From: Desulfobacterales bacterium
GTDB lineage: Bacteria; Desulfobacterota; Desulfobacteria; Desulfobacterales; 4be13
Direction of reading: 5' to 3'
Assembly: GCA_029940115.1 (NCBI GenBank)
Contig: JAOZRQ010000366.1
Span: forward strand, 1 to 7,100
Length of the DNA: 7,100 nt
Shown: positions 1 to 5,212 of the stretch, one piece after another
Numbering within the stretch: position 1 is the stretch's first letter
Layout of the letters: each line of letters starts with the position of its first letter
Notes under the pieces: generated by a model
What the model was told of the DNA's origin: nothing
The model's database searches: none
The model's input: the letters and a program-made list of their open reading frames with translations, nothing else
Position numbers and translations under genes: made by a program

Positions 1-667
1 CTGTAAGATCCGAATGTGGGCACGAGTGTGACGAAGCCCGCCCTCTCAGTCCTGCTTGTTGTCCCATCCCCCCTCATCAGGACGGAAGTGTCCGTCGGAT
101 TTGACTGATGATGGACGGAAAGGGTCCAGCCCTCGGCAATGCTCCCCCCGGGCCTGATGTCAAGAGGGATTTTGTCACGTCTCCACAATGTCTCCCTCTC
201 CCGGGTCGGGATGGGGGTCACATCAGTGCCGAACTGTCCGAACGCCTGCGCCTGCCTCAGCGGATCCGCCGGAACCCGATAATAGCCGTCATAGACGAAT
301 CCTATGCTGGTATGGGCATATGTCGGAACCGTGACTCGCCTGCCCAGATGGTCAAGCCCATCCCACACGAACTTCGCCTGCTGATGGGGCCGGGGTTCCA
401 GAACCTGCTCCATCCTCCGGCCGGCCACCTCGAGCCTGACCACGATCTCCCTGAGGCTGGCCGGAACCGTCTCGCCGCTGGCCGGAACGGTGATGACCCT
501 CTCATATCCCGTCACCCGGTTGCTGGCATGGTGGAGGGTCATGTCCGTGTCCAGTCGGCCCACACCTTCACATGCTCCCTGCTGTCGCCATCATGCCAGC
601 AGGGATCGCCCTCATCGGGTCCGCATCCGTCGAAGTCGGTCAGGTTGGTTTTGAGACGGTTTGTCAT
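1..667 (-). pseudogene. RHS-family protein, N-terminal part, frameshifted and cut by the window edge
   Basis: Reading leftward from an ATG at 667-665, preceded by GGGAGA (672-677), a 42-residue frame reads MTNRLKTNLTDFDG and stops at 539-541. A second frame, open from about 553 (ATG at 540-542) to the window edge, gives a much more recognisable protein: MTLHHASNRVTGYERV, then SLREIVVRLEVAGRR, then FVWDGLDHLGRRVTV, GFVYDGYYRVPADP and FGQFGTDVTPIP. In RHS-repeat proteins the segment ahead of the YD-repeat core has this same order: LHY-S-RVxGY, VPASLRxIxLxxxVAGR, the TWDGKDxxGRxV motif, xIGYVYDAxY, and a GWTLSVHH segment (here AEGWTLSVHHQSN). RHS proteins are very large secreted or surface proteins, often polymorphic toxins; the toxin end, if present, lies outside the window. 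One lost base near 553 would join the two frames. Pseudogene and sequencing indel cannot be told apart here. The family call rests on recognised motif order, not on a search. Confidence 0.7.
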
Positions 668-1221
668 GTTTTCTCCCATGTAAATCAAGTTTAAGAGTTT
701 GTGAGTTTAAAGAGTTTAATGAGTTGGTGAGTTGTTTCTGTAGGGTTCTGGTTTGTTTGTTTCCGCCATGTTGGTGGTTGCCGTTTTTTTGCGTCGATTG
801 TCGAATGTGGGTGAAACTTTTGTCCGGCTTTCTGGCAAACAACTTTTGTCCATCTTTGATTTGGCCCGCCAGAAGGTTCAACTAGGGTTCAGCGCAAGCT
901 TTCAGGGCACCGGTTCAAGTGTGGGAGAGCTCAACAAAGGGAGTTCAAGAAGGGCGGTCTCATTGCCCTTCAACCTTCACAATTTGAGACTCATTGCCTT
1001 TCAACCTCAATGACTGGGCAGCCCTTCTTGCGTTTCAACGCGTTTCCCCTGTTACCAAGAAAAACTTGGAATGTCAGGCAAAGTGTTGTTTCCTCGCATT
1101 CGAACCGCGGATCAGGTGGATTACGCGGATTCCACAGATTGCCGTCTTTCTTTGCTGGCGTGGGATTCATCGTTTTTTTGGGTTTTTGCGGGTTTGTGGC
1201 GCAGAAAGTTGTTGACATTCG
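668..1221. other. Gene-free, repeat-rich spacer
   Basis: No convincing gene is seen on either strand in these 554 bases; the open frames present have low-complexity or repeat-derived translations and no ribosome binding sites. It contains a run of short GAGTTTRW/GAGTTGGT units (about 694-733), an 18-base imperfect direct repeat CTCATTGCCYTTCAACCT at 959-976 and 990-1007 (31-base offset), and a GCGGATCAGGTGGATTACGC-type sequence near 1108-1140, resembling short dispersed repeats found in many bacterial genomes. It separates the end of the dockerin-type gene from the start of the RHS gene. No promoter for the RHS gene was identified with confidence. Confidence 0.6.
694..733. repeat. Degenerate GAGTTT-type short tandem repeat
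   Basis: The stretch reads as successive units of roughly 8-9 bases: GAGTTTGT, GAGTTTAAA, GAGTTTAAT, GAGTTGGT, GAGTTGTT. It lies just upstream (in minus-strand sense) of the RHS gene start. It is one of several unrelated short tandem repeats that occupy the gaps in this window. Confidence 0.6.
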
Positions 1222-2097
1222 TCATCTCGCATGCACCCGCAATGCGAGCACCGCATCCCGGAGGCCCACGGTCAGGTCCGCGTCCAAGTCCCCGACAAGA
1301 TGGCGGATGGTGACCGAGGTGTCCGCGAAGTTTCCGGCAAGGTCCGCGAAGCGAACGTGAACGGTCCGCTCCCCGCCACCCGGGGGCAGCTCCCATTCCC
1401 TGGTGTGGGTCCGCTCGCCCCGGCATCCGGTCGTCCCATGCTCCTCCTGGCCCACCAGGAGGTCCCATCCGTGGTTCGCCATGTCTGCCAGGAAGTCCCA
1501 TTCCTCCTGGCCCTGTCTCGTGGAATCGTGGCCCTCGTTCGATATCTGCACCAGGCAGGCGTTGGTGGATCCCAGGGTCAGCGTGACCGTCCGGGTCGGG
1601 GTGATCTCCGGCGCGGTGACGCCCACATCATATGGCGGGACCATGTCAATGCGGAAGGGACCCATGGTCGTCGTGAGGCCGGGAGTCCACTCCTTGTCAC
1701 CCGCGGCAATGTGGAAATAATAGGCCACATCATCCGGCTCCGATTCCATGGGAGTCCAGAGATAACGCAACGGCCATCTTATGCGGTATGCGCCGACGGT
1801 GTTCAGGTCGTCGAATGTGTAGTCGGGGTCTGTGTCAAATCGGACAAAGTAGAGCCGAGGATCACCCTCGGCCTGTTCCCATTGCACCGATATCATATGG
1901 TCCGGGGAGGGCAGGTCCCCGGGGGAATGGCTGGCAGATTTCAGATTCCGGACCAGTCCGACATCCTGGGATATCAGAGAGCGTCCGGATCCCGGATTCC
2001 GGGCCAGCCCGACATCCTGAGCCCCTGAAACGCCGTCGCACAGCAAGGGCAAAAACGCGGCCAGCACAATGATTGGCATATGCCGCATGATTTTCAT
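1222..2097 (-). CDS. Secreted protein with a truncated dockerin-like C-terminus
   Basis: A 291-residue protein. The start chosen is the ATG at 2097-2095, because AAGGAGA (2103-2109) lies 5 bases upstream and the sequence then reads as a signal peptide: MKIMRHM, a hydrophobic core PIIVLAAFLPLLC, and a likely signal peptidase I site VSGA|Q after residue 26. An earlier in-frame ATG at 2139 would add 14 residues and spoil it. The mature N-terminus repeats QDVGLxRN (residues 27-34 and 44-51). Next comes an Ig/fibronectin-like body (YYFHIAAGD, then GPFRIDMVPPYDVG, then VHVRFADLAGNFADTSVTI). The last 25 residues, VGDLDADLTVGLRDAVLALR, match the first half of a type I dockerin calcium-loop/helix repeat, but the gene stops at RVHAR with no second repeat. 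Dockerins usually carry two such repeats, so the end looks truncated; the DNA beyond is repeat-rich. It lies 26 bases downstream of the adhesin-like gene and may share its transcript. Function unknown; export is likely. Confidence 0.75.
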   Translation of the reverse strand: MKIMRHMPIIVLAAFLPLLCDGVSGAQDVGLARNPGSGRSLISQDVGLVRNLKSASHSPGDLPSPDHMISVQWEQAEGDPRLYFVRFDTDPDYTFDDLNTVGAYRIRWPLRYLWTPMESEPDDVAYYFHIAAGDKEWTPGLTTTMGPFRIDMVPPYDVGVTAPEITPTRTVTLTLGSTNACLVQISNEGHDSTRQGQEEWDFLADMANHGWDLLVGQEEHGTTGCRGERTHTREWELPPGGGERTVHVRFADLAGNFADTSVTIRHLVGDLDADLTVGLRDAVLALRVHAR

Positions 2098-2102
2098 ATG
2101 GT

Positions 2103-2109
2103 TCTCCTT
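2103..2109 (-). promoter_or_regulatory. Ribosome binding site deciding the start of the secreted protein
   Basis: AAGGAGA on the minus strand sits 5 bases before the ATG at 2097. It supports this start over the upstream in-frame ATG at 2139, which lacks such a site and would place a charged extension ahead of the signal peptide. Confidence 0.75.
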
Positions 2110-2123
2110 CTGTTTTGTGAGAC

Positions 2124-3107
2124 TCATTTTCCATCCCACAGCCCGTCAAGGCGGAATGTCACGACTGTTCCGGGGAGACAGGTCTCCGCATCGGCACGAT
2201 CCTTGAAGCCATGAGGTTCTGCATGCCATTGGGCCGAAACCGGCATGTCGCTGCCGTATGCCGTGAGTCTCAGGTGATATCCGACATCCGGGGAAAGATC
2301 GGTGAGATCAAACTCTCCCGAAATGTTCGCCTCTGTTTTCATGACGCATTCGTCACCCGCCTCCTCAAAGACCGTCCCGATCACCCTGACCCCCTCAGGC
2401 GGGCGATGGCCTTCGAGATCTGTGACGATGCCCGACATCCCATCCGGAAGCTGACCAAAGACAAAATTTACCTCATCACCTGTTCGTCTCCGACTTTCGG
2501 ACCGGGGTTCCTCATGATCGGCATATGCGATGACCGTGTAATGGTCATCTGCCGGGAGATCGTCAACGAGATAATGGCCGTCCTCGTCGGTGAGCGTGTT
2601 TCTCATGTAATCCGAGGATTCGGAGACAATCTCCACGGGAACCGACCCCAGCCCCGCTCCGTGAATGTCCCGGACATGGCCCGAGATGAGGCCGGGGAGT
2701 TCGAGGTAGAAGTTGATCGCCCCGTCGTCCTCGGGAAATCTCTCCTGTGGGGCATGTCCGGGGGCCGTGGCGATGATCACCTCGTACCAGTGCTGGTCGA
2801 GACAATAGATGCCGTCGTCCCCGGTCACCGTCTCCTGCCGCTGCCAGTGGACTCCCCGTTGTCCTTCGACATGCGCGCCGGAAATCGGGTTCCCGACGGT
2901 GTCGCAGACCTTTCCGCAGATGACATCCTCATAATTCCGAAGCAGGAGGATGTCCCTGACGATGTCATTCTCATTGGCGAAGGAGATGCGCTCCGTGAAG
3001 GGGATGTGAACGATGCTTTCGGGCGCCTCGTAAGGTATGGAGGCCTCAATGACGTATATGTCCTTGTCCCTCACATATTCATGGTCCTTCAGGTAGCGGC
3101 CGGCCAT
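2124..3107 (-). CDS. Adhesin segment 4: carboxypeptidase-regulatory-like repeats
   Basis: A 327-residue open frame beginning at an ATG within MAGRYLKDHEY, probably an internal methionine since the same frame reads HDGEYGI just upstream and belongs to the preceding fold. Three further folds start at about residues 63 (ICGKVCDTVGNPISGAHV), 141 (ISGHVRDIHGAGLGSVPV) and 224 (MSGIVTDLEGHRPPEGVRV). Each follows the pattern G-V-D-x-x-G-x-P-x-x-G-x-x-V, then a T-DxxG-Y turn (TVTGDDGIYCL, TLTDEDGHYLV, EANISGEFDL). This is the beta-sandwich seen in CarboxypepD_reg-like domains of surface proteins. The frame ends in FRLDGLWDGK with TGA at 2124. A gene finder may report it as a stand-alone gene, but there is no signal peptide and no clear ribosome binding site. 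Confidence 0.65.
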   Translation of the reverse strand: MAGRYLKDHEYVRDKDIYVIEASIPYEAPESIVHIPFTERISFANENDIVRDILLLRNYEDVICGKVCDTVGNPISGAHVEGQRGVHWQRQETVTGDDGIYCLDQHWYEVIIATAPGHAPQERFPEDDGAINFYLELPGLISGHVRDIHGAGLGSVPVEIVSESSDYMRNTLTDEDGHYLVDDLPADDHYTVIAYADHEEPRSESRRRTGDEVNFVFGQLPDGMSGIVTDLEGHRPPEGVRVIGTVFEEAGDECVMKTEANISGEFDLTDLSPDVGYHLRLTAYGSDMPVSAQWHAEPHGFKDRADAETCLPGTVVTFRLDGLWDGK

Positions 3108-3123
3108 GATCCCATATTCCCCG

Positions 3124-3792
3124 TCATGCCCGGTGGTCGCCCTTCCCTCGTATCGACACGATCACGCCCGACATCGGATTGCCCCCGTCATCCGTCACCC
3201 TGCCGGTGATGGTGACGGAGACATACCCGACCTTGGCCAGGACCGTGACCTCGGCCTCGCCCACGTCCGCGCTGAACGCGGTCCTTCCACCGCTCTCCGT
3301 CGTGTCCGCGGTCCCGCCCGCGATTCCCGTGCTCATGTCCCATGCCCGGAACATGAGGGTCGCCATGATCTCGTCGGCGTCCAAGGGATGCGGCAGGAAC
3401 CGGATGCGATGGGGACCATCCGCGGGCAACAGCCGGGAAGTCTCGGACATGTCGACGATCTGACCGGGGAGGGAGAGGTCCCGCCACTCCCCGCCGTTGT
3501 CAATGGAATATTGCCAGACGCCGTGGGTGTTGTCTGCCCTTGTCACGGCAATCCCCTGATGCGGGGACCCGTCCCCGGCCTCAAAGCCGCCTCTTTCAAG
3601 GAGTTCGGTGACACTGTTCCCGTTGTTCCCCTCGTCATCCTCGCTCATCGGATCGAGTGTCACGTGGGCATGCTGGCAAAGGGGGCACAGTTCCGGGGCC
3701 TCGTGCGGAACCACGGCGATGTCGAACCTCTCGACCCGCTCCGTCCCTGACCCGGACACAGATGGCATGGTCCTCCCGAACGTCGTGATCAA
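3124..3792 (-). CDS. Adhesin segment 3: GIAVTxADN adhesin module and first regulatory-like fold
   Basis: A 222-residue open frame. The first 16 or so residues are out of frame with the protein; meaningful sequence starts at ERVERFDIAVVPHEAPEL. Residues 45-185 match a module common in very long bacterial adhesins: TLDPMSEDDEGNNG (usually an xLxxIxEDD-NxG linker), then GIAVTRADNTHGVWQYSIDN, IRFLPHPLDA, FRAWDMSTGIAGGTADT and GGRTAFSADVGEAEVTV. A carboxypeptidase-regulatory-like fold starts at residue 196 (ITGRVTDDGGNPMSGVIVS) and is cut by TGA at 3124-3126. One base removed near 3137 would continue it into the next segment as GKGDHRHDGEYGIM. A CPLC pair at residues 36-39 is unusual for this module. 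The first codon (TTG) is not a likely real start. Confidence 0.65.
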   Translation of the reverse strand: MITTFGRTMPSVSGSGTERVERFDIAVVPHEAPELCPLCQHAHVTLDPMSEDDEGNNGNSVTELLERGGFEAGDGSPHQGIAVTRADNTHGVWQYSIDNGGEWRDLSLPGQIVDMSETSRLLPADGPHRIRFLPHPLDADEIMATLMFRAWDMSTGIAGGTADTTESGGRTAFSADVGEAEVTVLAKVGYVSVTITGRVTDDGGNPMSGVIVSIRGKGDHRA

Positions 3793-4047
3793 GGACCGCG
3801 GCCGTCACGAGGATGTCGCCCTCAATGGCGAAATACTCGTTGTCCGGACAGTCGCCGGTCAGCTCGTAGGTGTATGCGTCCTCGCCGTGGGCCTCGATGA
3901 TGCCCACCGTGGCCCCGGGGGAACCCGCTCATGCACCTGGTTTCCGGTCAGGGTGACGGTCACGGGATTCTCGGTGACACCAAGGACGAAGGTTCGGACG
4001 TGGGTCTCCCCGTGTGAGTCCCGCACCTGGATCCGGACGTCGTGGTG
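3745..4047 (-). pseudogene. Adhesin segment 2: Ig/cadherin-like domain
   Basis: In this frame the minus strand reads DVRIQVRDSHGETHVRTF, then VTLTGNQVHERVPPGATVG, then YFAIEGDILVTAAVLDHD and HAICVRVRDG. This resembles bacterial Ig/cadherin-type repeats in which one domain ends in a xVxVRD-xGE strand and the next ends likewise, with DHD/ED acidic turns that often bind calcium. The frame remains open to a stop at 3635, but after about 3750 it encodes an arginine-rich sequence unlike the protein, while the neighbouring frame resumes as ERVERFDIAVV. It therefore marks a frameshift region rather than a separate gene. Confidence 0.6.
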
Positions 4048-4370
4048 CCGTTCTCCGCCGGCAGACCCGCAAGTGTCGCGGTCCCGTCCCCGTTGTCGGT
4101 CAGCCCAAGCCAGTCAGGCATGTTCAGCGCGGTGATGACATGAGTGTCGTCCGCGTCGGGGTCGGCCACGGTGAGGGTGTGGGCGTAGGGCTCCCCCCGG
4201 ACCCCGCCGGGAAGGCCGACATCCGAGAAGTCCGGGGGATCGTTCCGGGCCGCGATGCAGACATAGACGAGCATGGTGTCGGTCAGCTCCCCGTCGGAGA
4301 CCTGGATCTCGAAGCTGTCAACACCGTTGTGGTCGGCATCCGGGACGTAGCTGATCTCCTTGACACAACC
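3960..4370 (-). pseudogene. Adhesin segment 1: cadherin-like tandem domain, 5' end lost
   Basis: The minus strand reads EISYVPDADHNGVDSFEIQV, SDGELTDTMLVYVCIAARND, PPDFSDVGLPGG, then LTVADPDADDTHVITALNMP and WLGLTDNGDGTATLAGLPAE. The first part is the classic tandem cadherin-like pattern (xYTPDxxxNGxDSFxYxVSDG, ending VxxVNDxP). The second is the putative-Ig pattern (xVxDPDxxD, then LxxxGxGTxxLxGxPxx). After GLPAENGT the frame changes near 4047 and runs on to TGA at 3960. Upstream of about 4370 the same frame continues into translated short repeats (HLSSLRRAT and earlier), which are not protein-like. The domain therefore appears fused to, or truncated by, repeat DNA. Confidence 0.65.
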
Positions 4371-4374
4371 TGTC

Positions 4375-4660
4375 GCCCTTCGCAGGGATGACAGGTGCTG
4401 TGGAATGCCTGACAGTGGGTTCCCGCCTTCGCAGGAATGACAGATGCCGTGGAATGCCCGGCAGGAATGGCAGGTCTTTGTCCACAACTGCCAAATGGCA
4501 ACGGGCAGACAATCGGAAGCGGATTCCCGCCCTCGCAGTTTCGCAGGAATGACAGACGCCTTGGAATGCTTGGCTTGGCAGGATTGGTCCGCAATTGGCG
4601 ACTGGCAACAGACAATGGGCAACAACCAACTGGCAATGGATTCCCGCTTTCGCTGGAATC
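4375..4660 (-). repeat. Four degenerate copies of a dispersed palindromic repeat
   Basis: Copies are at about 4375-4395 (partial), 4415-4443, 4521-4555 and 4637-4660. Each resembles TGGATTCCYGCYYTCGCAGG followed by AATGACAG, the reverse complement of the unit at 6924-7100. Three copies continue into a similar tail, GACAGRTGCYGTGGAATG with variations. The copy at 4521-4555 has an extra GCAGTTTC-like insertion and the copy at 4637-4660 ends AATCAAGG. This looks like a REP/MITE-type dispersed element family; no transposase is in the window. Confidence 0.7.
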
Positions 4661-4666
4661 AAGGAA

Positions 4667-4727
4667 AGAAACCCGGCTTTTTCCGGCAGTTGGGGATTCT
4701 GCCTGTTTGGGAAAAAGCCGGGTTTCT
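4667..4727. repeat. 61-base element with perfect 18-bp inverted repeats
   Basis: The arm AGAAACCCGGCTTTTTCC at 4667-4684 is exactly complementary to 4710-4727, with a 25-base loop between. As RNA this would be a very stable hairpin on either strand. It is followed by a small TCGC-CTTC-GCGA hairpin (4727-4738) and six Ts (4739-4744), so a plus-strand terminator role is possible, but no plus-strand gene precedes it. A MITE-like dispersed palindrome is the more likely explanation given the surrounding repeats. Confidence 0.7.
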
Positions 4728-4744
4728 CGCCTTCGCGATTTTTT
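4727..4744 (+). terminator. Possible weak intrinsic terminator
   Basis: A 4-bp stem (TCGC/GCGA) with a CTTC loop is followed directly by TTTTTT. The stem is short, but the strong 18-bp hairpin lies immediately upstream. It would insulate the phasin promoter from rightward read-through. No gene upstream on this strand needs it, so confidence is low. Confidence 0.25.
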
Positions 4745-4817
4745 GTCCACAGCAGTCCGAATCAAGTGATCAAGGCCAAATGCTTTGAATTCTCCCAATC
4801 TGAGCCTGAAGGGATGT

Positions 4818-4854
4818 TGAAAATTTTTGTCCAATTATTTTCAAAAAATTTTCA
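4818..4854. promoter_or_regulatory. AT-rich inverted repeat upstream of promoter, copy 1
   Basis: TGAAAATTTTT at 4818-4828 is perfectly complementary to AAAAATTTTCA at 4844-4854, ending 9 bases before the TTGACA box. An AT-rich tract at this place could act as an UP element for the RNA polymerase alpha subunit or as a protein site. The same dyad recurs at 5012-5048. Confidence 0.45.
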
Positions 4855-4863
4855 GAGAGGGTC

Positions 4864-4891
4864 TTGACAAAATGACGCAACGTGTCATATT
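4864..4891 (+). promoter_or_regulatory. Sigma-70-type promoter, copy 1
   Basis: A perfect -35 box TTGACA at 4864-4869 is followed after 16 bases by CATATT (4886-4891, 4 of 6 consensus bases). The weak -10 box is partly covered by the first operator palindrome, as expected of a tightly repressed promoter. Confidence 0.6.
4872..4888. promoter_or_regulatory. Operator-like palindrome O1, copy 1 (imperfect)
   Basis: ATGACGCAACGTGTCAT is a 17-base dyad with 6 of 8 arm positions paired. It occupies the spacer between the -35 and -10 boxes. Its centre is 26 bases from that of the perfect palindrome downstream, which has the same arm sequence ATGACGCA. Confidence 0.65.
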
Positions 4892-4897
4892 TAAGTC

Positions 4898-4914
4898 ATG
4901 ACGCAATGCGTCAT
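4898..4914. promoter_or_regulatory. Operator-like palindrome O2, copy 1 (perfect)
   Basis: ATGACGCAATGCGTCAT is a perfect 8+1+8 dyad placed where transcription would start. A dimeric repressor bound here and at O1 would block polymerase. The cognate regulator is not shown by the sequence; PhaR, encoded about 1.4 kb downstream, is the obvious candidate. Confidence 0.7.
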
Positions 4915-5011
4915 GAAATTCATCAACTCATATGGTTCGGGTTTGCCAGTCCGAATCAAGTGATCAAGGCCAAATGCTTTGAATTCTCCCAATCTGAGCC
5001 TGAAGGGATGT

Positions 5012-5048
5012 TGAAAATTTTTGTCCAATTATTTTCAAAAAATTTTCA
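5012..5048. promoter_or_regulatory. AT-rich inverted repeat upstream of promoter, copy 2
   Basis: Same 11-bp perfect dyad (TGAAAATTTTT / AAAAATTTTCA) as at 4818-4854, directly upstream of the second TTGACA box. UP element or protein site; role inferred only. Confidence 0.45.
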
Positions 5049-5057
5049 GAGAGGGTC

Positions 5058-5085
5058 TTGACAAAATGACGCAACGTGTCATATT
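5058..5085 (+). promoter_or_regulatory. Sigma-70-type promoter, copy 2, for the phasin-like gene
   Basis: TTGACA at 5058-5063, a 16-base spacer, and CATATT at 5080-5085. Predicted start of transcription is near 5092, giving a leader of about 120 bases that contains a small hairpin CCTTAA-ATTA-TTAAGG (5145-5160) and a strong ribosome binding site. Confidence 0.65.
5066..5082. promoter_or_regulatory. Operator-like palindrome O1, copy 2 (imperfect)
   Basis: ATGACGCAACGTGTCAT between the -35 and -10 boxes of the phasin promoter, identical to the site at 4872-4888. Confidence 0.65.
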
Positions 5086-5091
5086 TAAGTC

Positions 5092-5108
5092 ATGACGCAA
5101 TGCGTCAT
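5092..5108. promoter_or_regulatory. Operator-like palindrome O2, copy 2 (perfect)
   Basis: ATGACGCAATGCGTCAT, a perfect 17-base dyad over the expected transcription start. With the three other palindromes this gives four sites within 237 bases (4872-5108), a layout that could support cooperative binding or looping. Confidence 0.7.
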
Positions 5109-5198
5109 AACCCACACAACGAAACATGAAAACGAACCGTTCATCCTTAAATTATTAAGGCTGAAAGGTTGCCATATTTTAAGCAAACATTTTAATTC

Positions 5199-5206
5199 AG
5201 GAGGAG
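5199..5206 (+). promoter_or_regulatory. Strong ribosome binding site of the phasin-like gene
   Basis: AGGAGGAG, a near-perfect Shine-Dalgarno sequence, ends 6 bases before the ATG at 5213. It supports this start and suggests high translation, as expected for an abundant granule-coat protein. Confidence 0.85.
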
Positions 5207-5212
5207 TTAGCC

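Larger units (their letters stand above)
2124..4370 (-). pseudogene. Modular adhesin-like gene, 5'-truncated and broken by three frameshifts
   Basis: Four adjacent minus-strand frames join into one protein of about 740 residues if single-base shifts are allowed near 4041-4049, 3741-3750 and 3126-3140. The joins are convincing because module sequence continues directly across each of them: AENGT to DVRIQVRDSHGE, then CVRVRDG to ERVERFDIAVVP, then VSIRGKGDHR to HDGEYGIMAGRY. Module order is a cadherin-like tandem domain, an Ig-like domain, an adhesin module with the GIAVTxADN signature, and about four carboxypeptidase-regulatory-like folds. No start codon or signal peptide is visible: homology begins abruptly at EISYVPDADHNG (about 4355), right after short-repeat DNA, so the 5' part seems lost. 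Proteins of this type are usually long, secreted, calcium-binding surface or extracellular proteins. The alternative is that the shifts are long-read assembly errors and only the 5' truncation is real. Confidence 0.7.
4371..4752. other. Repeat-filled gene-free region upstream of the duplicated promoter
   Basis: No gene is seen. The stretch is built from degenerate copies of one palindromic repeat, TGGCAAC/CCAACTGG-type filler and an 18-bp inverted repeat. Open frames here on both strands translate to arginine/proline-rich repeat text such as IPAFAGI, a recurrent false translation of this repeat class, and are discounted. Confidence 0.65.
4753..4914 (+). repeat. 162-bp exact direct repeat, copy 1 (promoter/operator module)
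   Basis: Bases 4753-4914 are identical to 4947-5108 at a constant offset of 194, with 32 unrelated bases between the copies. The copy contains an AT-rich inverted repeat, a TTGACA box and two operator-like palindromes, and ends exactly at the last base of the second palindrome. No gene directly follows copy 1; the next feature is copy 2. Confidence 0.95.
4947..5108 (+). repeat. 162-bp exact direct repeat, copy 2 (active promoter region of the phasin gene)
   Basis: Identical to 4753-4914. This copy lies 104 bases upstream of the phasin-like gene and is the likely working promoter. Perfect identity implies a recent duplication, gene conversion between copies, or an assembly artefact. Confidence 0.95.

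Noticed and set aside
108..683. Plus-strand open frame (191 codons)
   Set aside because: It is antisense to the RHS motifs, which are read on the minus strand.
1231..2028. Plus-strand open frame (265 codons)
   Set aside because: It is antisense to the signal-peptide protein; its translation has no recognisable features.
2211..3209. Long plus-strand open frame (332 codons)
   Set aside because: It lies opposite the regulatory-like folds on the minus strand, has no ribosome binding site, and its translation shows no domain. High GC of the real gene keeps the antisense frame open.
3741..3750. Programmed frameshifting in the adhesin gene
   Set aside because: No slippery heptamer or following pseudoknot is evident, and three separate shifts in one gene are better explained by decay or sequence error.
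4667..4727. Insertion sequence
   Set aside because: Perfect inverted ends are present, but the whole element is 61 bases and has no transposase or clear target duplication.
4444..4834. Several small frames translating to IPAFAG- and KPGF-type peptides
   Set aside because: These are translations of dispersed palindromic repeats, open on both strands, without ribosome binding sites.
5169..5196. Promoter TTGCCA / TTTAAT with 16-base spacing just before the phasin gene
   Set aside because: It scores well against consensus, but transcription would begin within or after the ribosome binding site, leaving no usable leader.
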